Below are positions 1 through 5,800 of a stretch of 8,207 bases of DNA, piece by piece. This stretch comes from an uncultured Ruminococcus sp. (GTDB taxonomy: Bacteria; Bacillota; Clostridia; Oscillospirales; CAG-272), in contig CACXED010000050.1 of the NCBI GenBank assembly GCA_902766575.1, positions 1 to 8,207 of the forward strand, given 5' to 3'. Below the pieces are notes generated by a model. The model worked only from the letters and a program-made list of their open reading frames with translations. It was not told the origin of the DNA and searched no databases. The first letter of the stretch is position 1, and the number at the start of each line of letters is the position of its first letter. Both the position numbers and the translations under genes were made by a program.

Positions 1-8
1 AAAACCTC

Positions 9-37
9 TTGACAAATCGGTTAAGCAATGATATAAT
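9..37 (+). promoter_or_regulatory. Consensus sigma-A promoter for the T-box leader and symporter
   Basis: A perfect -35 TTGACA (9-14) and a perfect -10 TATAAT (32-37) are separated by exactly 17 bp. Transcription should begin near 43-45, giving a leader of about 355 nt before the symporter start codon. Such a strong core promoter fits a gene whose control is mainly by transcription attenuation in the leader rather than at initiation. Confidence 0.92.
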
Positions 38-43
38 TGATTC

Positions 44-370
44 ATAAATTCAAAGGCAACGACCGGGAACCGTATTTCTTACGGATCGGTCCTGACGATT
101 CCACAGAGAGCTGCCGGATGCTGAGAGGCGCGGAAAAACGCAGGACAGGATTACATCCCGAGAGCCGCTGTGCGAACGGAAGCCGCCCATACGCCGCTCT
201 CCCATTAAGCGCAGCCGCAAAGCGTCAGCGTTAAAAGACGCCGAGTATTTCGATATCGTGCGCGGATATCAAGTACTTTCCGAGGTCTGGCTCGCGAGGG
301 TCAGGCGAATTGAGGTGGTAACACGATTCATTCGTCCTCTGTAATCTAATTTACGGAAGGGCGTTTTTTT
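44..370 (+). promoter_or_regulatory. T-box riboswitch leader (tRNA-sensing attenuator)
   Basis: The leader carries the hallmarks of a T-box. The antiterminator is exact: GAGG (312-315) pairs with CCTC (336-339), a 7-nt bulge TGGTAAC (316-322) would bind the tRNA acceptor end, and ACGA (323-326) pairs with TCGT (332-335). The TGGT in the bulge implies a tRNA with discriminator A. Stem I distal signature AGAGAGC...GGATGCTGAGAG (105-126) closely matches the T-box family. A long stem III is visible: AGTATTT (244-250) plus GATATC (252-257) pair with GATATC (265-270) plus AAGTACT (271-277), leaving one bulged C. Stem I can be closed by GTCCTG (89-94) with CAGGAC (141-146). The specifier codon should lie at 147-159; TAC (Tyr, 152-154) is my first choice because a purine follows it, with ATC (Ile, 155-157) next. 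The usual AGTA loop-E strand is not seen. The class call is secure; the amino acid is not. Confidence 0.9.
333..370 (+). terminator. T-box attenuator terminator
   Basis: The arm 333-344 pairs with 351-363, giving 12 pairs with one bulged A (357) and a 6-nt loop, followed directly by seven T residues (364-370). Its 5' arm overlaps the 3' half of the antiterminator (332-339), so the two structures exclude each other. Uncharged tRNA should stabilise the antiterminator and allow readthrough into the symporter. Confidence 0.9.
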
Positions 371-401
371 CTGCCCTTCGGAACTGAAAGGAAGAAAAGA
401 A

Positions 402-1937
402 ATGATTGCAATCTCCCTCATGATCCTGCTCTTTGCGGCAATGACGATCGTCGTCGGCGTCTGGTGCAGGAAAAAAGCGGTCAGCGTCGACGGCTTCGTG
501 CTCGGCGGACGCTCGATCGGACCGTGGTTCACCGCCTTTGCTTACGGCACGTCCTATTTCTCCGCGGTCATATTTGTCGGCTACGCGGGACAGTTCGGCT
601 GGAAATTCGGAATCGCGTCTACCTGGATCGGAATAGGCAACGCGATTATCGGAAGCCTGCTCGCCTGGGTGATACTCGGCAGACGCACCCGCGTCATGAC
701 CCATCACCTCAACGCCAAGACGATGCCCGAGTACTTTGAAAAGCGCTACGGGAGCAAGGCGCTCAAGATTGCCGCTTCGCTTATCACCTTTGTGTTCCTG
801 ATCCCCTACACCGCTTCGGTCTACAACGGACTTTCGAGACTGTTCGGAATGGCGTTCAAGGTCGATTACGTCTACTGCGTCATCGCGATGGCGGTACTGA
901 CCGGCGCTTACGTCATACTCGGCGGCTACACGGCCACCGCGGTCAACGACTTCATTCAGGGAATAATCATGCTCGGAGGAATTATCGCCGTGATCGGCGT
1001 GGTGCTCTCGGGCAAGGGCGGCTTCATGGCTGCGCTGACCTCGCTCTCTCAGGTTCCCTGCGACACCGTCGGAGCCGAGGAGATGGTCGGAGCCTACAAC
1101 TCCTTCTTCGGACCCGATCCGCTCGCTCTGCTCGGAGTCGTCGTACTGACCTCCCTCGGAACCTGGGGACTTCCTCAGATGGTTCAGAAGTTCTACTCCA
1201 TCAAGTCTGAAAACGACATCAAGAAGGGCGCTATAGTCTCCACCTTCTTCGCGGTCATAGTCGCGGGAGGAAGCTACTTCCTCGGCGGCTTCGGACGTCT
1301 TTTCGGAGACAAGATCCAGTACGGCGCAAACGGCGCGCCCGCTTACGACTCGATAATCCCCTCGATGCTCGAGACCCTGCCCGATATACTCATCGGAATA
1401 GTCATAGTCCTCGTGCTCTCGGCTTCGATGTCGACCCTCTCGTCTCTGGTTCTGACCTCCAGCTCGACGCTGACTCTCGACCTCATCAAGGGCAATCTCG
1501 TCAAGAATATGAGCGAGAAGAAGCAGCTCCTTTTGATACGCATACTCGTCGCGTTCTTCATCGCGGTCTCGGCGATCATCGCGATCATGCAGTACAACTC
1601 GCCGAGCGCCTTCATCGCGCAGCTGATGGGCATCTCGTGGGGAGCTCTCGCCGGAGCCTTCCTCGCGCCCTTCCTGTACGGTCTCTACATGAAGCGCGTC
1701 AGCCGCGCGGCGGTCTGGACGAGCTTCGCGGTCGGAGTGGGACTCACCGTCTCGAATATGTTCCTGCACTTCATCGCGTCGCCGATCAACGCGGGCGCTA
1801 TCGCGATGGTGCTCGGACTGATTCTCGTGCCGATCGTCAGCCTCGTCACCAAAAAGCCCGACGTCGACGTGGACGGGATCTTCTCCTGCTACGACGAAAA
1901 GGTAACTGTCAAATCAAAGACCTCTATCGGCGACTGA
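402..1937 (+). CDS. Sodium:solute symporter (SSS/SSF family)
   Basis: The 511-residue product is a polytopic inner-membrane Na+-coupled symporter of normal SSS length (TC 2.A.21). Visible family motifs are FVLGGRSIGPWFTA (32-45), the GGYTATAVNDFIQGIIM stretch (174-190), and LSASMSTLSS (339-348). In the last, Ser344-Thr345 align with the Na2-site Ser340/Thr341 of E. coli PutP. Around a dozen hydrophobic segments cover the chain and a short hydrophilic tail begins near 484. The ATG is preceded by AAAGGAAG at suitable distance, just past the attenuator. Substrate cannot be read from the protein: it is not a clear PutP, PanF or sugar-transporter match. The T-box leader implies that it imports an amino acid or a precursor, since T-boxes almost always control aminoacylation, biosynthesis or amino-acid transport genes. 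It is monocistronic, with a terminator 24 bp downstream. Confidence 0.94.
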   Translation: MIAISLMILLFAAMTIVVGVWCRKKAVSVDGFVLGGRSIGPWFTAFAYGTSYFSAVIFVGYAGQFGWKFGIASTWIGIGNAIIGSLLAWVILGRRTRVMTHHLNAKTMPEYFEKRYGSKALKIAASLITFVFLIPYTASVYNGLSRLFGMAFKVDYVYCVIAMAVLTGAYVILGGYTATAVNDFIQGIIMLGGIIAVIGVVLSGKGGFMAALTSLSQVPCDTVGAEEMVGAYNSFFGPDPLALLGVVVLTSLGTWGLPQMVQKFYSIKSENDIKKGAIVSTFFAVIVAGGSYFLGGFGRLFGDKIQYGANGAPAYDSIIPSMLETLPDILIGIVIVLVLSASMSTLSSLVLTSSSTLTLDLIKGNLVKNMSEKKQLLLIRILVAFFIAVSAIIAIMQYNSPSAFIAQLMGISWGALAGAFLAPFLYGLYMKRVSRAAVWTSFAVGVGLTVSNMFLHFIASPINAGAIAMVLGLILVPIVSLVTKKPDVDVDGIFSCYDEKVTVKSKTSIGD

Positions 1938-1960
1938 GTCTATCGCCGGACAGCAAAATT

Positions 1961-1993
1961 CCCCTCCGTTTTCGGGACGGAGGGGTTTTCTTT
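1961..1993 (+). terminator. Intrinsic terminator after the symporter, probably bidirectional
   Basis: CCCCTCCGT (1961-1969) pairs perfectly with ACGGAGGGG (1977-1985) around a 7-nt loop, followed by TTTTCTTT. On the opposite strand the same stem follows the oxidoreductase stop codon by about 20 nt and is followed by AATTTT, so it probably terminates both convergent genes. Confidence 0.9.
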
Positions 1994-2006
1994 GTTATTC
2001 GGCTTT

Positions 2007-2990
2007 TCACTTAACGGTGAGGACGACCTTGCCGACATTCTCGCCGCGGGCGAGGATAGCGTGAGCCTCCTCGGCCTGCTGGATCGGGAGCACCTTGTAG
2101 ATGACCGGCCTGATGAGCCCTTCCTCGACCTTCGGCCAGACGTTCTTAACCAGAGTAGCGAGGAGCTCGGCCTTGAACGCCGGAGTACGCGAGCGGAGCG
2201 TCGAGCCGATTATCCGCACGTTTCTGACGTAGATGTTCTTGAGGTCGATCTCGGTGAAGCGTCCGGCGAGCGCGGCGATCATTATCCAGCGCGCTCCGTG
2301 GGAGAGATACTGCAGGCAGCCGCCCATGTAGTCTCCTCCAAGGCAGTCTATCGCGATGTCGACCGGAGTTCCGGCGTCGAGCTGAGCCTTCAGCACGTCG
2401 TGGATGTTCTCCTTCGAGGTGTCGACGATGATATCCGCTCCGGTGGACTTCACGCGCTCGGCGATCTCGGCGGACAGCACCGTCGTGATAACTCTGAGCC
2501 CGAACGCCTTTGCCATCGGGATCACGACCGACGCGAGTCCCGACGCTCCGGCATTCATCAGCAGAGTGTCTCCCGCCTTAGCCTTGCCCTCGATGAAAAG
2601 ATTCAGGTAAGCCGTAGCGTAAGCCTCGGGCATAGCCGCGGCTTCGACGAGCGTTCTTCCCTTGGGTACGGGCATCAGCATATCGTACTTGACGTTGACA
2701 TACTCCGCGTAGCCTCCGCCGCCGAGCAGCGCGCAGACCTCGTCGCCGACCTTCCAGTCGGACTTTTCAGCCGCGATCTTTCCGACCTCGACGATAACTC
2801 CGGAGATCTCAAGTCCCATCCACTCGGGACAGCCGGGAGGAGGCGGATAGTCTCCGTCGCGCTGCATGAGATCGGCGCGGTTGAGCGCGGCGCAGCGTAT
2901 CTCGACGAGAACGTCCTCGTCTCCGACCACGGGATCCGGAACGTCAGCCCAGACGAGCGATTTATCGGGGTTTACAAGTATAGCTTTCAT
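2007..2990 (-). CDS. NAD(P)H:quinone oxidoreductase, PIG3-type (MDR superfamily)
   Basis: The 327-residue product is a cytosolic, zinc-independent medium-chain dehydrogenase/reductase resembling the PIG3/TIGR02824 quinone oxidoreductases. Landmarks are NRADLMQRDGDYPPPPG (37-53), the GGGYAEYV stretch (91-98), the nucleotide-binding segment GASGLASVVIPMAKAFG (148-164), DCLGGDYM (215-222), GSTLRSRTPAFKAEL (262-276) and a C-terminal ENVGKVVLTVK (317-327). Family members reduce quinones or other activated carbonyl/alkene substrates with NAD(P)H; the physiological substrate here is unknown. ATG at 2990 is chosen because MKAI is the typical family start. An in-frame GTG at 2996 is an alternative and sits closer to the AAAGGA ribosome site. 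The frame stays open up to an ATG at 3104, but that extension would cross the gene's own promoter. The AraC gene next door is divergent and is the likely regulator. Confidence 0.92.
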   Translation of the reverse strand: MKAILVNPDKSLVWADVPDPVVGDEDVLVEIRCAALNRADLMQRDGDYPPPPGCPEWMGLEISGVIVEVGKIAAEKSDWKVGDEVCALLGGGGYAEYVNVKYDMLMPVPKGRTLVEAAAMPEAYATAYLNLFIEGKAKAGDTLLMNAGASGLASVVIPMAKAFGLRVITTVLSAEIAERVKSTGADIIVDTSKENIHDVLKAQLDAGTPVDIAIDCLGGDYMGGCLQYLSHGARWIMIAALAGRFTEIDLKNIYVRNVRIIGSTLRSRTPAFKAELLATLVKNVWPKVEEGLIRPVIYKVLPIQQAEEAHAILARGENVGKVVLTVK

Positions 2991-3024
2991 TTGCACACCA
3001 TTCCTTTTATAATATTGTAAAATT

Positions 3025-3053
3025 ATTATACCATATTGACAGCGTGATGTAAA
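3025..3053 (-). promoter_or_regulatory. Promoter of the quinone oxidoreductase gene
   Basis: On the minus strand, TTTACA (complement of 3048-3053) and TATAAT (complement of 3025-3030) are spaced by 17 bp. Transcription should start near 3018, leaving a leader of about 28 nt that contains the AAAGGA ribosome site. The -35 box lies inside the spacer of the opposing AraC-gene promoter. Confidence 0.82.
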
Positions 3054-3064
3054 TATGCTATACT
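3036..3064 (+). promoter_or_regulatory. Promoter of the AraC-family regulator gene
   Basis: TTGACA (3036-3041) and TATACT (3059-3064) are separated by 17 bp, with a predicted start near 3071 and a leader of about 45 nt. It overlaps the divergent oxidoreductase promoter. An inverted repeat CATATT (3032-3037) / AATATG (3052-3057) spans the shared core and could be an operator. Confidence 0.85.
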
Positions 3065-3115
3065 GTCGATATATAAAACTTTTCTGCTGCCTTTGACGGC
3101 ACAAATGGAGCCATT

Positions 3116-3913
3116 ATGGAAGAAACCTACACGAAATCACTCTGCATGAAGCGGCTGACGATTCAAAAATGCCGCTTTGACAGCTCTCACTTCTTCGATC
3201 CGGGAGGTAAAGTGAATCCGGCGTTCGGATACATTGTAAAGGGCTGCGCCTCGCTGAGATCGGTCGCGACCCGGCTTGAGCTTGGCGAGGGCTCACTTTT
3301 CTACATTCCCGAGGGAGTGAAATGCAGCTCGGTCTGGCGCGGCTCGCCGGAGATCGAGTTCTACATGATAAGCATCGTCAACAACTATCCCGAGCCGTCG
3401 GCGGGAAGCTACGCGCTCCAGCGGATAGACGCGCTCTCCACTCCCGAGACCGGAGAAAGGTTCGAGCGGATATTCTCCCTGCTCGCGTCGGACGAGCGGG
3501 TCGGAAAGGTCAGAGCCATCGGGCTTTACTACGATTTCTACGCCGATGTGCTGCCGCTGCTCGTCCCGAGCCCTCCGGTCAAGTACAATCCGGCCATGCT
3601 CGCCGCCGTCGCCTACATCGAGGAGCACTACGCCGAGGACTTCGGAGTCGGCGAGCTCGCCGAACACTGTCATATCAGCTCGTCGCGGCTCTCGCACCTG
3701 TTCAGCCGCGATCTCGGGATCACTCCGGTGAAGCTCCGCTCCCGCGTCCGGATAGAAAAAGCCGCCGAGCTGCTGCGCTCGACCGACTGGAGCGTCTCGA
3801 CCATCGCCGCGTCCTGCGGCTTCAACTCGCCGATATACTTTTCCGAGAGCTTCCGAGCCGTCACCGGGCTCACTCCCGGCGAGTACCGCGGAATGACTCA
3901 GAAAACCGTATAA
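3116..3913 (+). CDS. AraC-family transcriptional regulator
   Basis: The 265-residue product is a cytosolic DNA-binding regulator with the usual two-part plan. A small cupin-like sensor region lies at about 38-90 (GYIVKGCASLRSV..., then GEGSLFYIPEGV), and a C-terminal double helix-turn-helix of about 100 residues covers 160-260. HTH1 is around VGELAEHCHISSSRLSHLF (178-196); HTH2 is around VSTIAASCGFNSPIYFSESF (227-246), followed by the family signature FRAVTGLTPGEYR (246-258). The ATG follows GGAG (3107-3110) by 5 nt; Met11 is a less likely alternative start. The inducer is unknown, and the sensor half suggests a small ligand such as a sugar or aromatic compound. Its overlapping divergent promoter makes autoregulation and control of the oxidoreductase gene the simplest expectation. 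Confidence 0.95.
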   Translation: MEETYTKSLCMKRLTIQKCRFDSSHFFDPGGKVNPAFGYIVKGCASLRSVATRLELGEGSLFYIPEGVKCSSVWRGSPEIEFYMISIVNNYPEPSAGSYALQRIDALSTPETGERFERIFSLLASDERVGKVRAIGLYYDFYADVLPLLVPSPPVKYNPAMLAAVAYIEEHYAEDFGVGELAEHCHISSSRLSHLFSRDLGITPVKLRSRVRIEKAAELLRSTDWSVSTIAASCGFNSPIYFSESFRAVTGLTPGEYRGMTQKTV

Positions 3914-3918
3914 ACTGT

Positions 3919-3950
3919 GGGAGACGCTCAGACGAGCGTCTCCCGATCTT
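3919..3950 (+). terminator. Hairpin terminator after the AraC-family gene
   Basis: An 11-bp perfect stem, GGGAGACGCTC (3919-3929) with GAGCGTCTCCC (3934-3944), encloses the 4-nt loop AGAC and starts 5 nt after the stop codon. The following stretch is only moderately T-rich (GATCTTTATTTATT), so the stem is strong but the U-tract is weak. Confidence 0.8.
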
Positions 3951-3953
3951 TAT

Positions 3954-4069
3954 TTATTCTCTCCAGTCGAACATGATGCCGAGCGGCGGCTCCGCAGCCG
4001 AGCGCGCGTAGAAGCCCGACAATAAACGGTCTCTTTTTCCGGTTTACAAAGCTGCTCATTGTTATTCAT
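3954..4069 (-). pseudogene. Possible small ORF split by a one-base frame break
   Basis: I do not recognise this and list it tentatively. On the minus strand an ATG at 4069 opens MNNNEQLCKPEKETVYC (to 4019), after which that frame turns into an Arg/Ser-rich, shadow-like tail ending at 3950. The neighbouring frame, starting within one base of the same point (TCG at 4019-4017), reads SGFYARSAAEPPLGIMFDWRE and stops at 3954. Joining the two would need one extra base and would give a protein of about 38 residues. The second half looks more protein-like than random GC-rich DNA, with one codon series carrying Phe, Tyr, Met and Trp near a clean stop. No good Shine-Dalgarno sequence precedes the ATG. 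It could be a decayed small gene, a remnant of a longer gene, a sequencing error or chance. Confidence 0.25.
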
Positions 4070-4081
4070 TTCTTGAAATGA

Positions 4082-4121
4082 GCAAAGCTCAGGACGGTAT
4101 TTTGCCGCCTCTGAGCTTTGC
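4082..4121 (-). terminator. Hairpin terminator after the solute-binding lipoprotein gene
   Basis: GCAAAGCTCAG (4082-4092) pairs perfectly with CTGAGCTTTGC (4111-4121), with an inner CGG/CCG pairing possible in the loop. It lies 7 nt downstream of the minus-strand stop codon. The run after the stem on the minus strand is TCATTTC rather than a full U-tract, so termination strength is uncertain; on the plus strand the stem is followed by ATTTTATT and could also stop readthrough from the AraC gene. Confidence 0.7.
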
Positions 4122-4128
4122 ATTTTAT

Positions 4129-5595
4129 TCAGTTATTGATTTCGGCGTACTTTTCGATCATGTCCTCAAGAGAGGTCAGGAACGCGGACTCGTTTGTCGC
4201 AAAGCTCGAGGCTATGTCGCTTGTGTTCGTGTCGTAGAAGCGGAAATGGCTGTTCGGAGTGTTCTGAAGACCGGTTCCGTATACGAACAGGAAGTCGAAC
4301 GCCGCGCCGTCGCGGATGATGTCGAGCATCTCGGCGATATCATCGTCGCGGGCGTACTTGTCCTTGAGCGCGACCTCGTAGTACTTCGGAACGACAATCT
4401 GATTGGTGTAGTAGGACAGAGCCTCCATGACCTTTGACGTGAGCTCGACGTCGTTGGTAGTCACCGGGACAAAGAACATCGCTGTGGAGGTTCCGAGCTG
4501 GGAGATATACTTTTCCTGATTTTCGTCGTACTTGGGCATCGGGAGTATACCGTAGTCGTCCTTCATATCGCGGAGATACTCGGTCGAATAGATGAAGTTG
4601 CACATCGTCGCGACGTTTCCGTTGGAGAATGTGATCATCGACTTGAAAGAGAGGTCGTCGATCGAGGACATACGTATATTGCCGTCGATCTTCATGAAGT
4701 TCTGGAGACGCTCGAACGCAGAGACGTACTTTTCGGTGAGTCCGAGATATTCGGGAGTGCCGTCCTTTCCGATCTTGACGACCTCAAGCTGGAGCGCGGT
4801 CTGGAAGGTTCCGCAGGGCACGTACTCGCCGAGGAAGGTGAGCTGGTCGTTGGTCTCGTCGAATTTGCCGTCGCCGTTGAGATCCTCCGCCATGCCCGAG
4901 CAGAGCTCAATGAACTTATCGAGCGTCCACTCGTCGTTTCTGACGAGCTCGTAGGGGTTCGGAGCACTGTAGTTCTCCCAGATGCGCTTGTTGAAGTAGA
5001 TGACCGTCATATCCTTGTAGAGCGACAGCGACGCGTCTCCGATAAAGCCGAACAGCTTGCCCGAGCAGGAGAAGCGGTCGTACATATCGGCAATCCACCA
5101 CGGATGATCAAAGTCGCAGTAGGTGAGCGATTTTCCGTCGAGGAAATAGCCCTCGATCGCGATCGGCATCGTGCAGACGGTTATTCCCGAGACGAGGTCA
5201 TATTCCTTGGAGCCGGACATGACGTCGCTCTGAATAAGTCCGTTGAATGCGCTGCGGTTGTTCCACGCGCCGTCCTCGATGACGAAATCGAGATTGATGC
5301 CGAGGTAGTCCTCAACGGCGGAGTTCTTATAATATACCGCGTCGTCAACGACGTCGCCGGTAGCCTCCTCCGAATCATACTCATATGATTTTGAGGTATT
5401 GATCAGCATTGTAAAGGTCTTTCCGCCGTTGTCCTCCTTTGGGAAGCCGAGCAGGCTTTCGACAGACTGGGTAGTCTCCACAGGAGCGGTAGTTCCGGTA
5501 TCTCCTCCCGAGGGAGTTTTGTCTCCGCCTCCGCAGCCTGCCGCCGTCAGAAGCAAAAGCGTGAATGCGAGCGCTAACGAGATTTTTCTTTTCAT
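4129..5595 (-). CDS. Extracellular solute-binding lipoprotein (ABC importer, CUT1-like)
   Basis: The 488-residue precursor has a basic N-terminus (MKRK), a hydrophobic signal core and a lipobox-like AAGC with Cys21 as the lipidation site. A Gly/Thr/Pro-rich tether of about 25 residues follows (GGGDKTPSGGDTGTTAPVET). The mature part resembles family 1 extracellular solute-binding proteins used by sugar ABC importers in Clostridia. Typical stretches are DHPWWIADMYDRFSCSGKLF (163-182), VIYFNKRIWENY (198-209) and NDEWTLDKFIELC (220-232). DLNGDGKFD (238-246) matches an EF-hand-like DxNxDG calcium loop. ATG at 5595 is chosen because GGAGG lies 8 nt upstream; a TTG at 5610 would place that ribosome site inside the gene. 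No permease or ATPase gene is nearby, so it is an orphan here and its ligand, probably an oligosaccharide, is a guess. Confidence 0.92.
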   Translation of the reverse strand: MKRKISLALAFTLLLLTAAGCGGGDKTPSGGDTGTTAPVETTQSVESLLGFPKEDNGGKTFTMLINTSKSYEYDSEEATGDVVDDAVYYKNSAVEDYLGINLDFVIEDGAWNNRSAFNGLIQSDVMSGSKEYDLVSGITVCTMPIAIEGYFLDGKSLTYCDFDHPWWIADMYDRFSCSGKLFGFIGDASLSLYKDMTVIYFNKRIWENYSAPNPYELVRNDEWTLDKFIELCSGMAEDLNGDGKFDETNDQLTFLGEYVPCGTFQTALQLEVVKIGKDGTPEYLGLTEKYVSAFERLQNFMKIDGNIRMSSIDDLSFKSMITFSNGNVATMCNFIYSTEYLRDMKDDYGILPMPKYDENQEKYISQLGTSTAMFFVPVTTNDVELTSKVMEALSYYTNQIVVPKYYEVALKDKYARDDDIAEMLDIIRDGAAFDFLFVYGTGLQNTPNSHFRFYDTNTSDIASSFATNESAFLTSLEDMIEKYAEINN

Positions 5596-5645
5596 GATTT
5601 GAACCTCCAATTTTGAATTTTTCTTTGGTTTTTGTTCATATATTG

Positions 5646-5654
5646 ATTATATCA
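5646..5654 (-). promoter_or_regulatory. Possible second, extended -10 promoter for the solute-binding lipoprotein
   Basis: On the minus strand TGATATAAT is a full extended -10 element (TGnTATAAT). No convincing -35 is present at 17 bp. Transcription would start near 5639 and give a leader of about 43 nt, against about 131 nt from the upstream promoter. Confidence 0.5.
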
Positions 5655-5693
5655 TAAATTCAATGAAAAGAAAAGTCACAATACTATTGAATT

Positions 5694-5726
5694 TAGGTAC
5701 TATCCTATGAACCTATCATTATGATA
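5694..5726. repeat. Two palindromic sites at the start point and in the early leader
   Basis: TATCATTATGATA (5714-5726) is a perfect odd-length palindrome at the predicted start point. TAGGT (5694-5698) and ACCTA (5711-5715) form a second inverted repeat with a 12-nt centre. Either could be an operator for the lipoprotein gene; the second could also fold as a hairpin in the transcript. Their role is inferred from position only. Confidence 0.45.
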
Positions 5727-5733
5727 CAAATTT

Positions 5734-5763
5734 ATTATAGCATACCCGAATGTTTTTTGTCAA
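5734..5763 (-). promoter_or_regulatory. Main promoter of the solute-binding lipoprotein gene
   Basis: On the minus strand TTGACA (complement of 5758-5763) and TATAAT (complement of 5734-5739) are spaced by 18 bp. The expected start, near 5727, falls at the edge of the 13-bp palindrome TATCATTATGATA (5714-5726), a plausible repressor site. Confidence 0.82.
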
Positions 5764-5767
5764 CATA

Positions 5768-5794
5768 AATATTTCGAAAACCTTGCGAAATATT
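5768..5794 (-). repeat. Nine-bp inverted repeat between amidase stop and lipoprotein promoter
   Basis: AATATTTCG (5768-5776) and CGAAATATT (5786-5794) are perfectly complementary around a 9-nt loop. The repeat begins 6 bp after the amidase stop and ends 4 bp before the -35 box of the next promoter. It may serve as a weak, AT-rich terminator for the amidase gene or as an upstream regulatory site; it lacks an immediate U-tract. Confidence 0.5.
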
Positions 5795-5800
5795 CAAAAA

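Noticed and set aside
37..234. Small open frame (65 codons) at the left end
   Set aside because: It lies wholly in the T-box leader, and its codons coincide with conserved RNA structure; no ribosome site precedes it.
351..1769. Long minus-strand open frame (472 codons) opposite the symporter
   Set aside because: Its product is Arg/Glu/Asp-rich with no fold-like pattern, and the plus strand encodes a clear membrane transporter across the same span. It arises from the lack of TTA, CTA and TCA codons in the real gene.
1992..3020. Plus-strand open frame (342 codons) opposite the oxidoreductase
   Set aside because: Low-complexity, charge-rich translation antisense to a well-recognised MDR enzyme; no ribosome site.
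2991..3104. 38-residue N-terminal extension of the oxidoreductase
   Set aside because: It would include the gene's own promoter and has no family similarity; the ATG at 2990 matches the usual MKAI start.
3928..4059. 43-codon minus-strand frame beginning MSSFVNRKKRPF
   Set aside because: It overlaps the AraC-gene terminator stem and the other candidate frames, and has no convincing ribosome site; likely chance.
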